DNA of 64,000 bases from Aquamicrobium sp. (GTDB lineage Bacteria > Pseudomonadota > Alphaproteobacteria > Rhizobiales > Rhizobiaceae): NCBI RefSeq assembly GCF_023954335.1, contig NZ_JAMLIE010000002.1:1-64000 (forward strand), in the 5' to 3' direction. Within the stretch, counting starts at the first letter, position 1. Every line of letters begins with the position of its first letter. The notes under the pieces are model-generated. The model was given only the letters and a program-made list of their open reading frames with translations, was not told the origin of the DNA and did no database searches. The position numbers and the translations under genes are program-made. This document shows, one piece after another, positions 1-10,554 of the stretch.

Positions 1-267
1 GTCATCCTCGACAATGTCGGCTTCCACAAGAGCGAGCGGGCGGCCGATCTGGTGCGCAGCCAAGGCGCGTGGATGCTGTTCCTGCCGCCGTACTCGCCCG
101 ACCTGAACCCGATCGAGATGGCCTTCTCAAAGCTCAAGGCCTTGCTGCGAAAAAAGGCCGCCAGAACCTTCGACGCCCTATGCGACGCGCTCGGCGAAAT
201 CTGCGACCTGTTCGATCCAACACAGTGCCGAAACTTCTTCAAGGCTGCCGGATATGAGGCCAATTAA
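1..267 (+). pseudogene. IS630-family transposase, C-terminal part (runs off left edge)
   Basis: The frame is open from base 1 to TAA at 265-267. It shows the end of a DDE transposase: VILDNVGFHK carries the second catalytic Asp, and PPYSPDLNPIE carries the terminal Glu, the usual IS630/Tc1-mariner signature. About 88 residues are visible, and the N-terminal half with the first Asp lies outside the window, so it is unknown whether the gene is whole. It stops 13 bp before the end of the oppositely oriented thioesterase gene. Confidence 0.85.
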
Positions 268-279
268 ACGCGACGTGCT

Positions 280-768
280 TTAGTCTGAGATGCCGTCGCG
301 GCCATCCACGGCGATGAGCGTTGCCGTGAACAGCGCAATCAGTTGCTCCTGATCGTCACGTTTCGCGAAGAGCTCGCATTGGCAGAAGGTCAAGGTGCGA
401 CCTGTCTTGACCACCTTGCCGCGCGCGATGATCCGGTCGCCCTCGGCAGGTGCCAGGAAGTTCATATTGCACTCGGTCGTGAGGACGCCCCTATCCGAAG
501 GCATGAGGCTCATGGCTGAAAAACCGACAGCGCTGTCGGCTATGGTACCCAACGCGCCACCGTGGACGAAACCATACTGCTGGGAAACACCGGCATGCGG
601 CGTCAGAATGATCTCGACTTGACCCGGCCTGACAGAGCCCAGTGTCGCTCCGATCGTGCGCATCAAGCCTTGCTTCTCAAAACTGGCGCTGATGCGTTGA
701 ACTATCTCGTCGTCGTCGATGCTCAATGCTCTTTCCCTTACGTTGGTGCCTTGTCGACCGGCCGACAT
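280..768 (-). CDS. PaaI-type hotdog-fold thioesterase
   Basis: The predicted product is 162 residues, a normal size for the PaaI/YbgC hotdog family, which hydrolyses acyl-CoA thioesters. The helix motif appears as FVHGGALGTIADSAVG, followed by the strand-rich half ending in LFTATLIAVDG. The frame stays open further upstream, but those codons lie antisense to an IS3 fragment. The ATG at 768 (MSAGRQGT) is therefore the best start. The native promoter region seems to have been replaced by IS DNA about 25 bp upstream, so expression is uncertain. The substrate cannot be told from sequence. Confidence 0.75.
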   Translation of the reverse strand: MSAGRQGTNVRERALSIDDDEIVQRISASFEKQGLMRTIGATLGSVRPGQVEIILTPHAGVSQQYGFVHGGALGTIADSAVGFSAMSLMPSDRGVLTTECNMNFLAPAEGDRIIARGKVVKTGRTLTFCQCELFAKRDDQEQLIALFTATLIAVDGRDGISD

Positions 769-792
769 GATTGCCCAGCAGGTGGCCGAAGC

Positions 793-1047
793 AGCTCCCC
801 GCGCGAACTGGCGGTCACCTTCACCGACACGAAGGGCTACTTCGTCTCGGAATCCTCGGTCTATCGCCTGCTCAAGGCCCATGACCTGATCACCAGCCCG
901 GCCTTCATCGTCATTAAGGCCGCCGACGAATTCCATGACAAGACGACAGCGCCGAACCAGCTCTGGCAGACCGACTTCACCTATCTGAAGGTCATCGGCT
1001 GGGGATGGTTCTACCTGTCGACGGTGCTCGACGACTTCTCCCGTTGA
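793..1047 (+). pseudogene. IS3-family transposase OrfB fragment
   Basis: About 84 residues of an IS3 OrfB (IS150-like group) are recognisable: SSVYRLLKAHDLITSP, then APNQLWQTDFTYLKV with the first catalytic Asp, ending abruptly at VLDDFSR just before TGA. Both ends are missing. On the left it abuts the thioesterase promoter region. On the right it runs straight into a nuclease gene of opposite strand, so it is a relic, not a mobile copy. Confidence 0.8.
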
Positions 1048-1339
1048 CCGCAGTCTTGTTCCCTTTGGTACCCGATGAGGCAGAGATGCTGGAGAGCGTC
1101 CACGTGCCGGTCTTCTGCGTCTTCACTTGGAAGAAGGTGACCTTCGTCGGGCTGCTCATGCTGTCGAGTTCGAGGAGGTCGTCGTGGAATTCAAACGCGA
1201 TCCCGAAGTCGGCGCCACTCTTGTAAAGCTGGAGTATTCGGGACAGTCCCCAAGCCGCTTGGTATTCAAAGCGTTCTACCGCAAGCTTGCCACCCTGCTC
1301 GCGCTGAGGTTCCTTCAGGAGAGTTTGCCTTATATCCAA
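1048..1339 (-). pseudogene. DUF4297 (Cap4-like dsDNA nuclease) N-terminal remnant
   Basis: Roughly 90-97 residues read EPQREQGGKLAVERFEYQ, then FEFHDDLLELD and KVTFFQVKTQKTG. This is the REase-fold N-terminus of DUF4297 nucleases, with the D-...-QVK core seen in Cap4-type anti-phage effectors. The start is TTG at 1339, since an in-frame stop lies six bases upstream. Homology ends at the IS3 junction near 1,047, so the rest of the nuclease and any sensor domain are gone. The family call is from memory of the motif; the defence role is inferred. Confidence 0.6.
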
Positions 1340-1749
1340 GTACTACGCCCGAATCGATAATATTCCCCATCCTAAGCATGTTCTGCCGGGGCCGATACGT
1401 CCATCTGTTGACTAGACATTTGCAGTCGAGAAACGATGTCCGCTCTTCCGCTTCGCCTACGATCAAGCTGCCGTTCCGCTTCCGGCCCCAGCTCTGCCGC
1501 TGGTAAAGGGTCGAACGAATGGCAAGTTTCGGTCGGCAACAGAAGCGCCCCGAACGGCGATAATGAGGTCGGCAACCGAACGGCAGCTGTAGTCCTATTT
1601 CCATCAAAACCGGACAGTCAGCAAACGTCCAGCTCTGGTCCTGCCCAACCAGGAGAAAAGCGGGTTTGGCGTGATATCGGCTAGGAAGAAGTGGACTTGT
1701 GGTGGGAAGGAAGCATGTGTGTCGTGACTTCATGATGTGGAGGCGCGGT
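1340..1749. other. Intergenic stretch without a supported gene
   Basis: Open frames here are short and overlap one another on both strands without recognisable domains or good ribosome sites. The stretch separates the nuclease remnant from the small gene at 1,750. I see no repeat, tRNA or clear promoter in it. Confidence 0.5.
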
Positions 1750-1992
1750 ATGGGTGCAGATAAAAGAGCTTTTCAGAGAGATCAGGCGACACGGTTGCAG
1801 GATCTTCTCCACCGCATGGAGCCACAGCTGAGATTGCTCCAAGGAGCGGTAGTGGTTCTGCGTGCTCTTTCCGAAACGACGGATTCGATCGAGCCGATTG
1901 CTCTCGAGGCTCTTGCCCATCTGACGGGGGAGCCTGTGGAGCAGGTCACGGCATGCTGGCGAGACGCGCGCGATGCAGCAGGCAGCCGCTGA
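1750..1992 (+). CDS. Small hypothetical protein upstream of recombinase module
   Basis: An 80-residue charged helical protein (MGADKRAFQRDQATRLQ...) starts at an ATG preceded by a GTGGAGG-like ribosome site. There is no recognised domain. Its position just ahead of a DUF3489-type start and a large serine recombinase suggests it belongs to the same mobile module. A longer frame begins at 1699, but the ATG at 1750 has the better context. Confidence 0.45.
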   Translation: MGADKRAFQRDQATRLQDLLHRMEPQLRLLQGAVVVLRALSETTDSIEPIALEALAHLTGEPVEQVTACWRDARDAAGSR

Positions 1993-2160
1993 TGGGCAGC
2001 CGGACCCGCTTGACTGTTGACGCTTTGGAAGTAGTAGTCGGGTTGTAACGCCGGGCCGGGATTGCTCACGGCTCCACAAAACTCTCCGCCCGCTGGGATT
2101 GCGGGCTTTCGGCAGTACAGCCGCCGGGTGGTCCGGGGGCGGAACCGAGGGAGAGTTACC

Positions 2161-2284
2161 ATGTCATCGACCAGCATCACCACCGTCACTCCTGCCGACA
2201 AGGATGAGCCGGTTCTGGCGGACGAACACACCGTCGATCAGGGTGAGAAGAAGTCCGCAGGAACCAAGAAGGGTAGGGCGCCGG
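2161..2284 (+). pseudogene. DUF3489-type gene, N-terminal stub
   Basis: The ATG follows GGGAGAG and encodes about 41 residues of Thr/Lys/Ala-rich low-complexity sequence (MSSTSITTVTPADKDEP...). This is like the leader of rhizobial DUF3489 proteins, which usually sit beside DUF2924 and a large serine recombinase. The conserved DUF3489 helix-turn-helix part is absent. Around base 2,285 a different frame begins that encodes the middle of a serine recombinase, so a deletion joins the two genes. The family assignment rests on leader composition and context only. Confidence 0.4.
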
Positions 2285-3688
<1,404 letters not shown>

Positions 3689-3779
3689 GGTTTGCCAAAC
3701 CTCATCCATGCGAACAGCTCACCATCGCCGGCCCGACATAGTGGACACGGAAAAACCCTCACTGAGACAGGCCCGGCAA

Positions 3780-4340
3780 AAGCCGCCAGAATGATCTGGT
3801 CGGTCTTCCCGGCACGATTGGAGATCTAGCCCGCACCGGATTGCAGGCTGGACTTTCTGGCGGCTATCGACTTGCAACGGGCGCTTGGCCGGAGACGAAT
3901 AGCGACAGCGCGGTTGAACGCTTTTTCGCTGGCCCTTCGCCGGAGGTAGAGCAAGCGTTGATCGGTGGCGGCTCCATGCCGCTCAGCGGGCAGCAGATGC
4001 GCTCTGGCCTTATGCTGTGACAGACGGTGCGACCGATTATCAGCCGCAGACAACGGCCGGCGAATGGACCCGCACGGTTGGCGAGTTCCTTCCCGGCGCG
4101 ATGGCACTCGGCGGTGGCGGTCTGCTGAACGCGGTACGTTACGGCGTGGCCCCGGCGCTTGGTAGCGAGGCGGCCGGCCAGTTGACGGAAGATACTGCCT
4201 TTGAGCCATACGCGCGCGTTGCTGGTGCTCTGGTAGGCGGCGCTGTCGGGTCTCGCATCGGTGCGCCAAAGGCTCCAAAGCCGCCTAGCGCCGCTGAAAT
4301 CAAGCGCAGCGCCGGCTATGGCGATCAGATGACGGATAGG
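3780..4340 (+). pseudogene. Podophage ejection/internal virion protein remnant
   Basis: Two frames together encode a glycine-rich internal virion protein. The first (3,790-4,017) reads GLPGTIGDLARTGLQAGLSGG and ends at TGA 4018-4020. The second carries on as VTDGATDYQPQTTAGEWTRT, VGEFLPGAMALGGGG and GALVGGAVGSRIGAPKAP, to about 4,340. The break near 4,012 is a frameshift, and the 5' and 3' ends are missing. The style matches the ejection proteins at 44,850 and 63,213. It is cut directly into a tail-spike fragment. Confidence 0.65.
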
Positions 4341-4341
4341 G

Positions 4342-5088
4342 CAGGCCGCCTCGACCGATACCATCGCATTCTCGCAACTGTTCAACTGCTTCTTTGACAG
4401 TTCGGCCGCCCCGGCATCCTACCAATACCTGCGCGATGTAGAGTTTCACGGCTGCTGGTGGTCGCAGCGCGAAACGGGCGCGACCTTTGATGACAGCAAG
4501 ATCGTCAAGTTTTTTGGCGGCGGCGCCGTCAATTGCGACAACCACGGTTTCATTCTTGAGGACGGCTGCGTGGACTTCGAGTTCTACGGATTCACGGCAG
4601 ACAGCAACTCGCAGTCGGCTTCGAACTCTTTTTCCGGCATCGTCCTTGCATCAGGCGCCAGTCATATTCGTTTCTTTGGCGGCTATTATGGAAACGCCGG
4701 GCTATTCCCCGCAACGCAGTCAAACGGCATCCTGTTCTTGGGCTCTAACGATAATTACCTGGTGCAGGGCGCACGATTCGACGGCAACCTGGCCTCGCCG
4801 ATTGCCGGGCACACGCCGTCCAGCACGAAGCGGGTTCGCGACTGCATAGGCGTTATCACCGAGAATGACGGCACGGCGGAGGTGTCCCTGACAAGCGGCG
4901 AGGGCACCATCGCCCACGGCCTGAGCTACACGCCGAGGGCGGTGACGCTGCTGGTCGTCAATGGAGGTGCCGCGGAAGCAACTCTGAAGAGCGTGGACGG
5001 TGCCAACATCACGGTGCGGATTCGCAACACAACGACCGATGCGAACTCGACCGGCAGCTGGTTCGTCAACTGGAGTGCGACTGCATGA
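4342..5088 (+). pseudogene. Phage tail-spike/tail-fibre protein, 5'-truncated
   Basis: An open frame of about 248 codons lacks a start. It has aromatic and Asn/Gly-rich beta-helix-like repeats (FHGCWWSQRETGATFDDSK, FYGFTADSNSQSASNSF, SHIRFFGGYYGNAG) and a compact C-terminal domain (EGTIAHGLSYTPRAVTLLV). This is the architecture of pectate-lyase-like podophage spikes. The 5' side joins the ejection-protein remnant near 4,340. It ends in ATGA, overlapping the next small gene, so the downstream cassette is in native order. Confidence 0.65.
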
Positions 5089-5228
5089 CCGATAGAGAAC
5101 GCACCGCCCTCGCCATGCTTCGTTCAGGCGCGAGCTGGCAGGATGCAGCGGATGCGACCCACGTGCCGATTGAGCGACTGCGGGAGCTTTGGGAAGCGGC
5201 ACAGAAGCCGGCTCCCCACAAACCATAG
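5085..5228 (+). CDS. Small phage protein downstream of tail spike
   Basis: A 47-residue product (MTDRERTALAMLRSGASWQ...) starts inside the tail-spike stop (ATGA). Residues 10-40 could form a small helix-turn-helix (WQDAADATHVPIERLRELW). It is translationally coupled to the spike gene. Function unknown; it may be a regulator or simply a conserved late-operon filler. Confidence 0.55.
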   Translation: MTDRERTALAMLRSGASWQDAADATHVPIERLRELWEAAQKPAPHKP

Positions 5229-5245
5229 GTGCCGCACCACGCCAT

Positions 5246-6457
5246 CTACTTCGGCAAAACATCCGGCGGAATGTCGATGATCGGAGCCCACACCTTGAAT
5301 GCGGCGCCGCCCCGAGACTGGGCTCGAAACTCCAGGCCGAACCGCATTTCCGACAGCGAAAATGATAGTCGAACCTCTTTCGATCTGGAGAGGTCAGCGA
5401 CTGAACGTTCCGCGCTGGCAATAACCTCGCCAGCCGCAACAACGTCGAAAATGAGGGTGCCTTGTCCACCTATCGCGACGGCCTCAAAGACAACTTCGTA
5501 GTCTCCGCAGGGCAATGGAAGGTATGGTCCATACAGGAGAAAGCCACTTTCGTTAGCGGTGGCCGAGACCACAAGACGCCCATTGTCGTAATGACGCGTG
5601 CCGACGAGGGATTTGAAGCGCGCTGCGCGCTCGGGCCACGATTGCTCGAAAACTTGCCGCATATGTTCGGCTAGAGCGCCGCGATCGGGCTTTCGCTCGG
5701 ACTTTGTGGCTTCGAGCCACCACACGAAGGAACCGGACGGGCAGTCCTCAGCACAGATGATCCGCTCGGGAACCGTCCATTCTGTCTCGTTCTCGTCTGG
5801 GACCAGTGGCAAGGTAGGGATCGTCCCACCGGGCGGGTCACACAGCCATACGCCGTAGGTTTTCCGGAGATCAAATCCGGCTAGTTCGCATAGAGTTGCG
5901 GCTTCGTCGGGTGTAAGCTCAATCGTATGTTCTGGATGCGACCAATTGAGTTGCCGAGTAATTAGACGGTTCGGGCTATCCATGATCAAGAACCCGCCGG
6001 GCTTTAAGACCCGCCACGCCTCCATGAGAAAATCGACCGCCTCATAAGGCCAGATGTGCTCGATGTTCTGTCCCGAGAAAACGACGTCGCAGGAGGCGTC
6101 GTGGACATCTGACATGTCGCCAACCGTGTTCTCAATCCAGCGAACGTTCGCCGGAAGCCCCTCTGGCTTCGGCGTGTAGTACTCGACGCCGATGTGCTCG
6201 CGCAGGTGCCCCAATCGGGACTCGATCCATTCAAAATACCACAGGCCAGCGCATCCGGCGCTGAGCATGGTATCCGGCCTGATGGGGAGGCGCCGCAACC
6301 GTGCTGAACGTGCGTAGTGCAGCAGATGGTTGAAATCCTTGGCCGTCAGCCCTTTCCGCAACTGCTCGTTCTCCCTGAGTACGGAACGGTGGGATTCCCA
6401 AAGTCGCCTCAGCGGCGGGACCCGCAACGCTAACTGCTTCAGCTTAGTGTTCAACAT
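5246..6457 (-). CDS. SAM-dependent methyltransferase with C-terminal beta-domain
   Basis: The product is 403 residues. After a helical leader, residues about 65-180 form a class I methyltransferase: LSAGCAGLWYFEWIES is the SAM-binding region, CDVVFSGQNIEHIWPYE follows, and WRVLKPGGFLIMDSPN is the typical post-motif. The last 120 residues are strand-rich (LYGPYLPLPCGDYEVVFE) and resemble a carbohydrate-binding beta-sandwich. It is a lone gene against the late-gene direction, starting at ATG 6457 behind GGAAAGG. A surface-glycan-modifying moron gene is plausible but not shown. Confidence 0.7.
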   Translation of the reverse strand: MLNTKLKQLALRVPPLRRLWESHRSVLRENEQLRKGLTAKDFNHLLHYARSARLRRLPIRPDTMLSAGCAGLWYFEWIESRLGHLREHIGVEYYTPKPEGLPANVRWIENTVGDMSDVHDASCDVVFSGQNIEHIWPYEAVDFLMEAWRVLKPGGFLIMDSPNRLITRQLNWSHPEHTIELTPDEAATLCELAGFDLRKTYGVWLCDPPGGTIPTLPLVPDENETEWTVPERIICAEDCPSGSFVWWLEATKSERKPDRGALAEHMRQVFEQSWPERAARFKSLVGTRHYDNGRLVVSATANESGFLLYGPYLPLPCGDYEVVFEAVAIGGQGTLIFDVVAAGEVIASAERSVADLSRSKEVRLSFSLSEMRFGLEFRAQSRGGAAFKVWAPIIDIPPDVLPK

Positions 6458-6640
6458 TTAAGCCTTTCCATCTCACGATGGTGAACCATGAACCGACACA
6501 CCCGAAGATTCAACCGCGCCGTGCGAGATTGGCTTGTTCGCGCACTTGACCCTGCGTTGGCCCCGCGGCCTTCGTTAAAGGGCAGCAGCCTCCCCTGAAA
6601 CCTCCAGTCACCTGCCAACAGGCGGGGGAAGGAAATAGCC

Positions 6641-7429
6641 ATGAACTTCGCAGGCAAGGCGTTGCCGTTGTCGGACGGCGACGTGAGAACCATTGCGGGC
6701 TATCTCGGCTGCCATGTCGCAGCGGTGCGCGCCGTGATTCAGGTCGAGAGCGCGGGCCGCGCCTTTGGTAATGACAAGCGACCAATCATCCTCAATGAGC
6801 CGCATGTCTTCTATCGCGAGCTTGGTCCCGACGCAAAGCGGGATCGCGCCGTACGGGAAGGCCTTGCCTATGCCAAGTGGGGCGCGAAACCATACCCGCG
6901 TTCACAGCCTGAACGCTACGCATGGCTGAAAAAGGCCATGACGATCGACGAAGCGGCGGCGCTCAAGTCCTGCTCGTGGGGTCTCGGCCAAGTTATGGGC
7001 TTCAACCACAAGGTCTGCGGCTTCGACACCGTTCAAGCCTTTGTCGAGGCCATGAAGTATTCCGAGGGCGCGCACCTCTACGCCATCGCCCGGTTCATCG
7101 TCAGCAAGGGGTTGCAGCGGCATTTGAAGGCCAAGAACTGGTCATCGTTCGCCAAGGGCTACAACGGCTCTGGGTACGCGAAGCACGGCTATCACACGAA
7201 ACTGGCGGCGGCCTATGCGCGTCGACCAGATTCGGAGAAGATAACGCCCCTCCCGGCATCCGAGGCGCAGCTTAACGCGCTCATTGGCAAGCCAGCGCCA
7301 CACAGCGCCCCGCCAGCGCCCGCGAAGCCCGTTCCAGCTCCAAAGCCCACGCAACCCGCTCCCACCGCTCCTGAGCCCGCCATGGGCTTCTGGGCAAGGC
7401 TGTTTGCGGCTCTATTCGGAAGGAAATGA
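6641..7429 (+). CDS. N-acetylmuramidase endolysin (DUF3380 type)
   Basis: 262 residues, starting after GGAAGGAAATAGCC. Residues 10-190 fit the N-acetylmuramidase family: VRAVIQVESAGRAF with the catalytic Glu, PIILNEPHVFYRELG, SCSWGLGQVMGFN and FAKGYNGSGYAKHGYH. A Pro/Ala linker and a short aromatic tail (GFWARLFAALFG) follow and could help export or membrane association. It should cleave peptidoglycan at lysis. It overlaps the next membrane gene, forming a lysis cassette. Confidence 0.88.
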   Translation: MNFAGKALPLSDGDVRTIAGYLGCHVAAVRAVIQVESAGRAFGNDKRPIILNEPHVFYRELGPDAKRDRAVREGLAYAKWGAKPYPRSQPERYAWLKKAMTIDEAAALKSCSWGLGQVMGFNHKVCGFDTVQAFVEAMKYSEGAHLYAIARFIVSKGLQRHLKAKNWSSFAKGYNGSGYAKHGYHTKLAAAYARRPDSEKITPLPASEAQLNALIGKPAPHSAPPAPAKPVPAPKPTQPAPTAPEPAMGFWARLFAALFGRK

Positions 7430-7431
7430 TC

Positions 7432-7656
7432 ATGTGGGATCGCATCAAACGTTTTTTCAAGCGCTCGGAAACCATCTTCGTCGCCCGACTCCAGATGTTC
7501 GGCGCTGCCGTGATTACGGTGCTGGCCACTCTCGATCCGAACATGTTTGCCGACAGCATCCCGACCGGCTGGCTGCCGATCTACATGGTGGTGTCAGGGC
7601 TCGTGACAGAGATCGCGCGCCGGCTTCGCGATGAGGAACTGAGAAACCGGTCATGA
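7432..7656 (+). CDS. Small membrane protein, holin candidate
   Basis: 74 residues. Two hydrophobic segments (about 18-35 and 48-63, PIYMVVSGLVTEIA) lie between a basic N-terminus and a basic C-terminus. It follows the endolysin directly. The ATG at 7432 sits 7-8 bases after AAGGAA, whereas the overlapping ATG at 7426 is too close to that site. The position suggests a holin; the sequence alone does not prove it. Confidence 0.6.
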   Translation: MWDRIKRFFKRSETIFVARLQMFGAAVITVLATLDPNMFADSIPTGWLPIYMVVSGLVTEIARRLRDEELRNRS

Positions 7657-7862
7657 TGCGCTGGCCAGAATTCATCGTTGGCCCACAACCCGGCCTTGTC
7701 CACTCGTGCAACTGCATCGGCCCGCAGAACGGCAACCCCGTTTGCCCATGCCTGATGCCGGATCACAACCGTCGCAAGATGGGCGAAATGGTGCTTGACC
7801 TGATCACGCGCTCCAAGCCGCGCATCCGCGTCAAAGCTGGCAGGAGGGCGGTCAATGCCTGA
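7653..7862 (+). CDS. Small Cys-containing phage protein
   Basis: 69 residues, start overlapping the previous stop (ATGA). The N-half carries CNCIGPQNGNPVCPC, a cluster of four cysteines that could bind metal, followed by a basic C-terminus. Coupled to the lysis cassette, function unknown. Confidence 0.55.
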   Translation: MMRWPEFIVGPQPGLVHSCNCIGPQNGNPVCPCLMPDHNRRKMGEMVLDLITRSKPRIRVKAGRRAVNA

Positions 7863-7995
7863 CATAATCGGACTGATCATCGGCCTGTTTTCGGGCGGCA
7901 ACGGGCTGGTGGCCATCCTCGCCGCGATCATAGCCGCTCTCGGATGGGGTTTCAGCCAACGACTGGCCGGCGTGTGTAGGGCGGTGACAAATTAG
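7855..7995 (+). pseudogene. Small membrane protein truncated by IS21
   Basis: An ATG overlapping the previous gene begins MPDIIGLIIGLFSGGNGL and one long hydrophobic helix (VAILAAIIAALGWGF). From about residue 39 the reading is IS21 end sequence until TAG at 7993. A lysis-accessory (spanin-like or second holin) role is possible. The native C-terminus has been lost. Confidence 0.6.
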
Positions 7996-8080
7996 GCCAT
8001 GGAGCGCCGGCGTGCTGCTGGTGCGGGCGGAGTAAAAACCGTCCATTGGCTAGGCTGATCCCTTTGAGGATCGGCCGGGA

Positions 8081-9560
8081 ATGTTTGCCGTGGAAGTCTA
8101 TGCCGCTGTCCGGCACTTCGTGTTTGTCGAGGGCAACAGTCGTCGTGAGGCAGCTCGCGTTTTCGGGTTGAGCCGGGAGACGGTTCTGAAGATGTGCCGG
8201 TTCTCGCTTCCGCCGGGCTACACGCGCACGAAGCCCGTCGTGAAGCCGAAGCTTGTCCGCTGCTGCCGGGTGATCGATGCGATCCTGGAAACCGATCGCG
8301 CCGGGCCTGTAAAGCAGCGGCATACGGCGAAGCGGATCTTCGAGCGGCTTCGTGACGAGCACGGCTATGGCGGCGGCTACACGGTGGTGAAGGACTATGT
8401 CCGGGTTGCCCGAGCCAGGGCCGCGAGACGTTCGTGCCCTTGTCGCATCCGCCGGGTCATGCGCAGGTGGACTTGGCGAGGCGATTGGTGTGATCGGCGG
8501 GGTCCGGCAGAAGATCTCACTTTTCCTGCATGGACCTGCCGCAGTCGGACGCACCCTTCTCGTGAAGCGCTTCATCCGGCGGAGACGACGGAGGCGTTCC
8601 TGGACGGGCATCGTCTCGGCCTTCGCCTTCTTCGGCGGCGTGCCGCTGTCGATCCTTACGACAACACCCGGATCGCGGTGGCGAAGATCTGCGGCGACGG
8701 CAAGCGGAGCGAACGCGTGCGTTCACCGAGCTGGTGAGCCACTATCTGTTCCGCGACCGGTTCGGCCGACCGGGCAAGGGGAACGACAAGGGCAAGGTCG
8801 AAGGGCTGGTGAAGTATGCCCGCTCGAACTTCATGACGCCGATCCCGATGGCCGCCAGCTTCGACGATCTCAACGCCATACTGGCCGAGCGATGCCGGTC
8901 GCGACAGGCAGAACGAGCCGGCCGCCATGCCACGACCATCGGCGAGCGCCTTGCCGCCGATCTTGCCGCGTTCCGGGAGTTGCCTGCCGTGCCGCTGGAG
9001 CCTTGCGAGAAGCGTCGGCCCGCGTCTCCTCGACGGGCCTGGTGCGATACCGCGGCAACGACTACTTCGGTTCCGACTGCCTATGGCTTCCAGGATGTGA
9101 TGGTGAAGGGCTTGTCGACGAGATTGTCATCCTGTTCGGCGGCGAGGAGATCGCCCGGCATCAGCGCTGCTATGGCTCGGGCACCTTCGGCCCGATCCTC
9201 TGCATTATCTGGCGCTGCTCGAGACCAAGCCGAATGCGCTCGACCAGGCGGCACCCTGCAGGACTGAATCTGCCCGAAGCCTTCCAGCATCTGCGTCACC
9301 TCATGGAAGCCCGCATGGGCAACGCGGCAAGCGCGAGTTCATCCAGGTGCTGCGGTTGATGGAGGCGATCCCGAAAGAGGTGGTGACCCATGCCGTCACC
9401 GAGGCGATCAGGCTGGGCGCGCATCGGCTTCGATGCGGTCGGGCGCAGATCGCACCTGGCTCGCGCTCACCGAGCGCCGCCCGCCCCGTCTCGATCTCGC
9501 CGCCTATCCGCACCCGCCAAAGACCACAGTGAAGACGACCTCGGCGGCCGATTACACCCA
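8081..9560 (+). pseudogene. istA: IstA transposase, multiply frameshifted
   Basis: The N-terminus is intact (MFAVEVYAAVRHFVFVEG, helix-turn-helix REAARVFGLSRETVLKM). The protein is then spread over three frames: GEAIGVIGGVRQKIS near 8,480, YDNTRIAVAKICGDGK near 8,660 and HYLFRDRFGRPGKGNDKGK near 8,740. It ends near ERRPPRLDLAAYPH at about 9,520. At least three shifts are needed to read one IstA, so it is a pseudogene as presented. Confidence 0.75.
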
Positions 9561-9582
9561 TCCTCATCCCGGGAAGAGCCGC

Positions 9583-10415
9583 ATGAGCGGGAAGCCGATG
9601 GACACGATGCCGGCGGGAACGACGAGCGGCACGCCGCAGGTGCCGTTGGCCCATCATCTCAAGCAGCTGAAGTTGCCGACGGTCCTTGCGAGTACGACAA
9701 GGTCGCCCGCGAGTGCGCCCGCGACGGTGTCGATCATCCCCGCTACCCGCTGCGTCTCGTCGAACTCGAACTGATCGACCGGGAACGGCGTGTCGTGGAG
9801 CGCAGGATCAAGCAGGTGCCAGGTTCCTGGCTGTGAAGAGCCTCGACACCTTCGACTTCACCGCCATCCCTTCGCTCAACAAGATGCTGGTGCTGGAGCT
9901 TGCCCGCTGCGAGTTCATCCTGCCGCGAGAACATCATCGCGCTCGGCAATAGCGGAACCGGCAAGACCCATATCGCGCTCGCCCTTGGCCTTGCCGCCTG
10001 CCAGAAGGGCTTTCGCCGTCGCCTTCACCACCGCGGCAGCCCTCGTGCATCAGCTCATGGAAGCGCGCGACGAGAGACGATCGCTGAAGCTGCAGCGCGA
10101 ACTCCAGGCCGTGAAGCTGCTCATCGTCGATGAACTCGGATACGTGCCGCTGTCACCCACCGGTGCGGAACTCCTGTTCGAGGTCTTCTCCCAACGCTAT
10201 GAACGTGGCTCCACCATCGTCACCTCGAACCTGCCCTTCGAGGACTGGACATCCATCTTGGGCCTGAGCGGCTCACCGGCGCGCTGCTCGACCGCCTGAC
10301 CCACCACGTTCATATCCTGACCATGAACGGCGACAGCTATCGCCTCAAGCAATCCGCAGGTCGCAGGGCCGCCGCCGCGTCAAACGGGGCGGAGCAAAAC
10401 CAGGCCACCGCCTGA
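9583..10415 (+). pseudogene. istB: IstB ATPase helper, frameshifted
   Basis: The IstB helper ATPase is recognisable across three frames: HHLKQLKLPTVL, ECARDGVDHPRYPLRLVELE, FDFTAIPSLNKMLVLELARC, Walker A ALGNSGTGKTHIALALG, Walker B LLIVDELGYVPLS, STIVTSNLPFEDWTS, and the C-terminal LLDRLTHHVHILTMNGDSY ending at TGA 10413-10415. Frame changes fall near 9,660, 9,820, 9,930, 10,020 and 10,260. Confidence 0.75.
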
Positions 10416-10554
10416 GCTTCGTTCTTCCAGATTCAAAGGGCCGCTCGCTCGCTACGGCGCAATGTGGAAGCGCGCTCGCGAGCGGCCAGCGCCAAGACCT
10501 CAATGGCCTGCTTTTACTCCGCCACGCTGGTCCGGATTCCGACCGCCGTTGACA

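Larger units (their letters stand above)
7973..10554 (+). mobile_element. IS21-family element, degenerate
   Basis: The element runs from a TGTGTAGGGCGGTGAC-type left end to an imperfect inverted copy ending GACCGCCGTTGACA at about 10,554. It contains istA and istB relics in the usual order. It interrupts the membrane gene at 7,855. No target duplication is obvious. Several frameshifts in both genes make it inactive unless they are sequencing errors. Confidence 0.75.

Noticed and set aside
7973..10554. IS21 frameshifts as programmed frameshifting
   Set aside because: There are too many shifts, scattered through both genes without slippery sites; decay or sequencing error is simpler.
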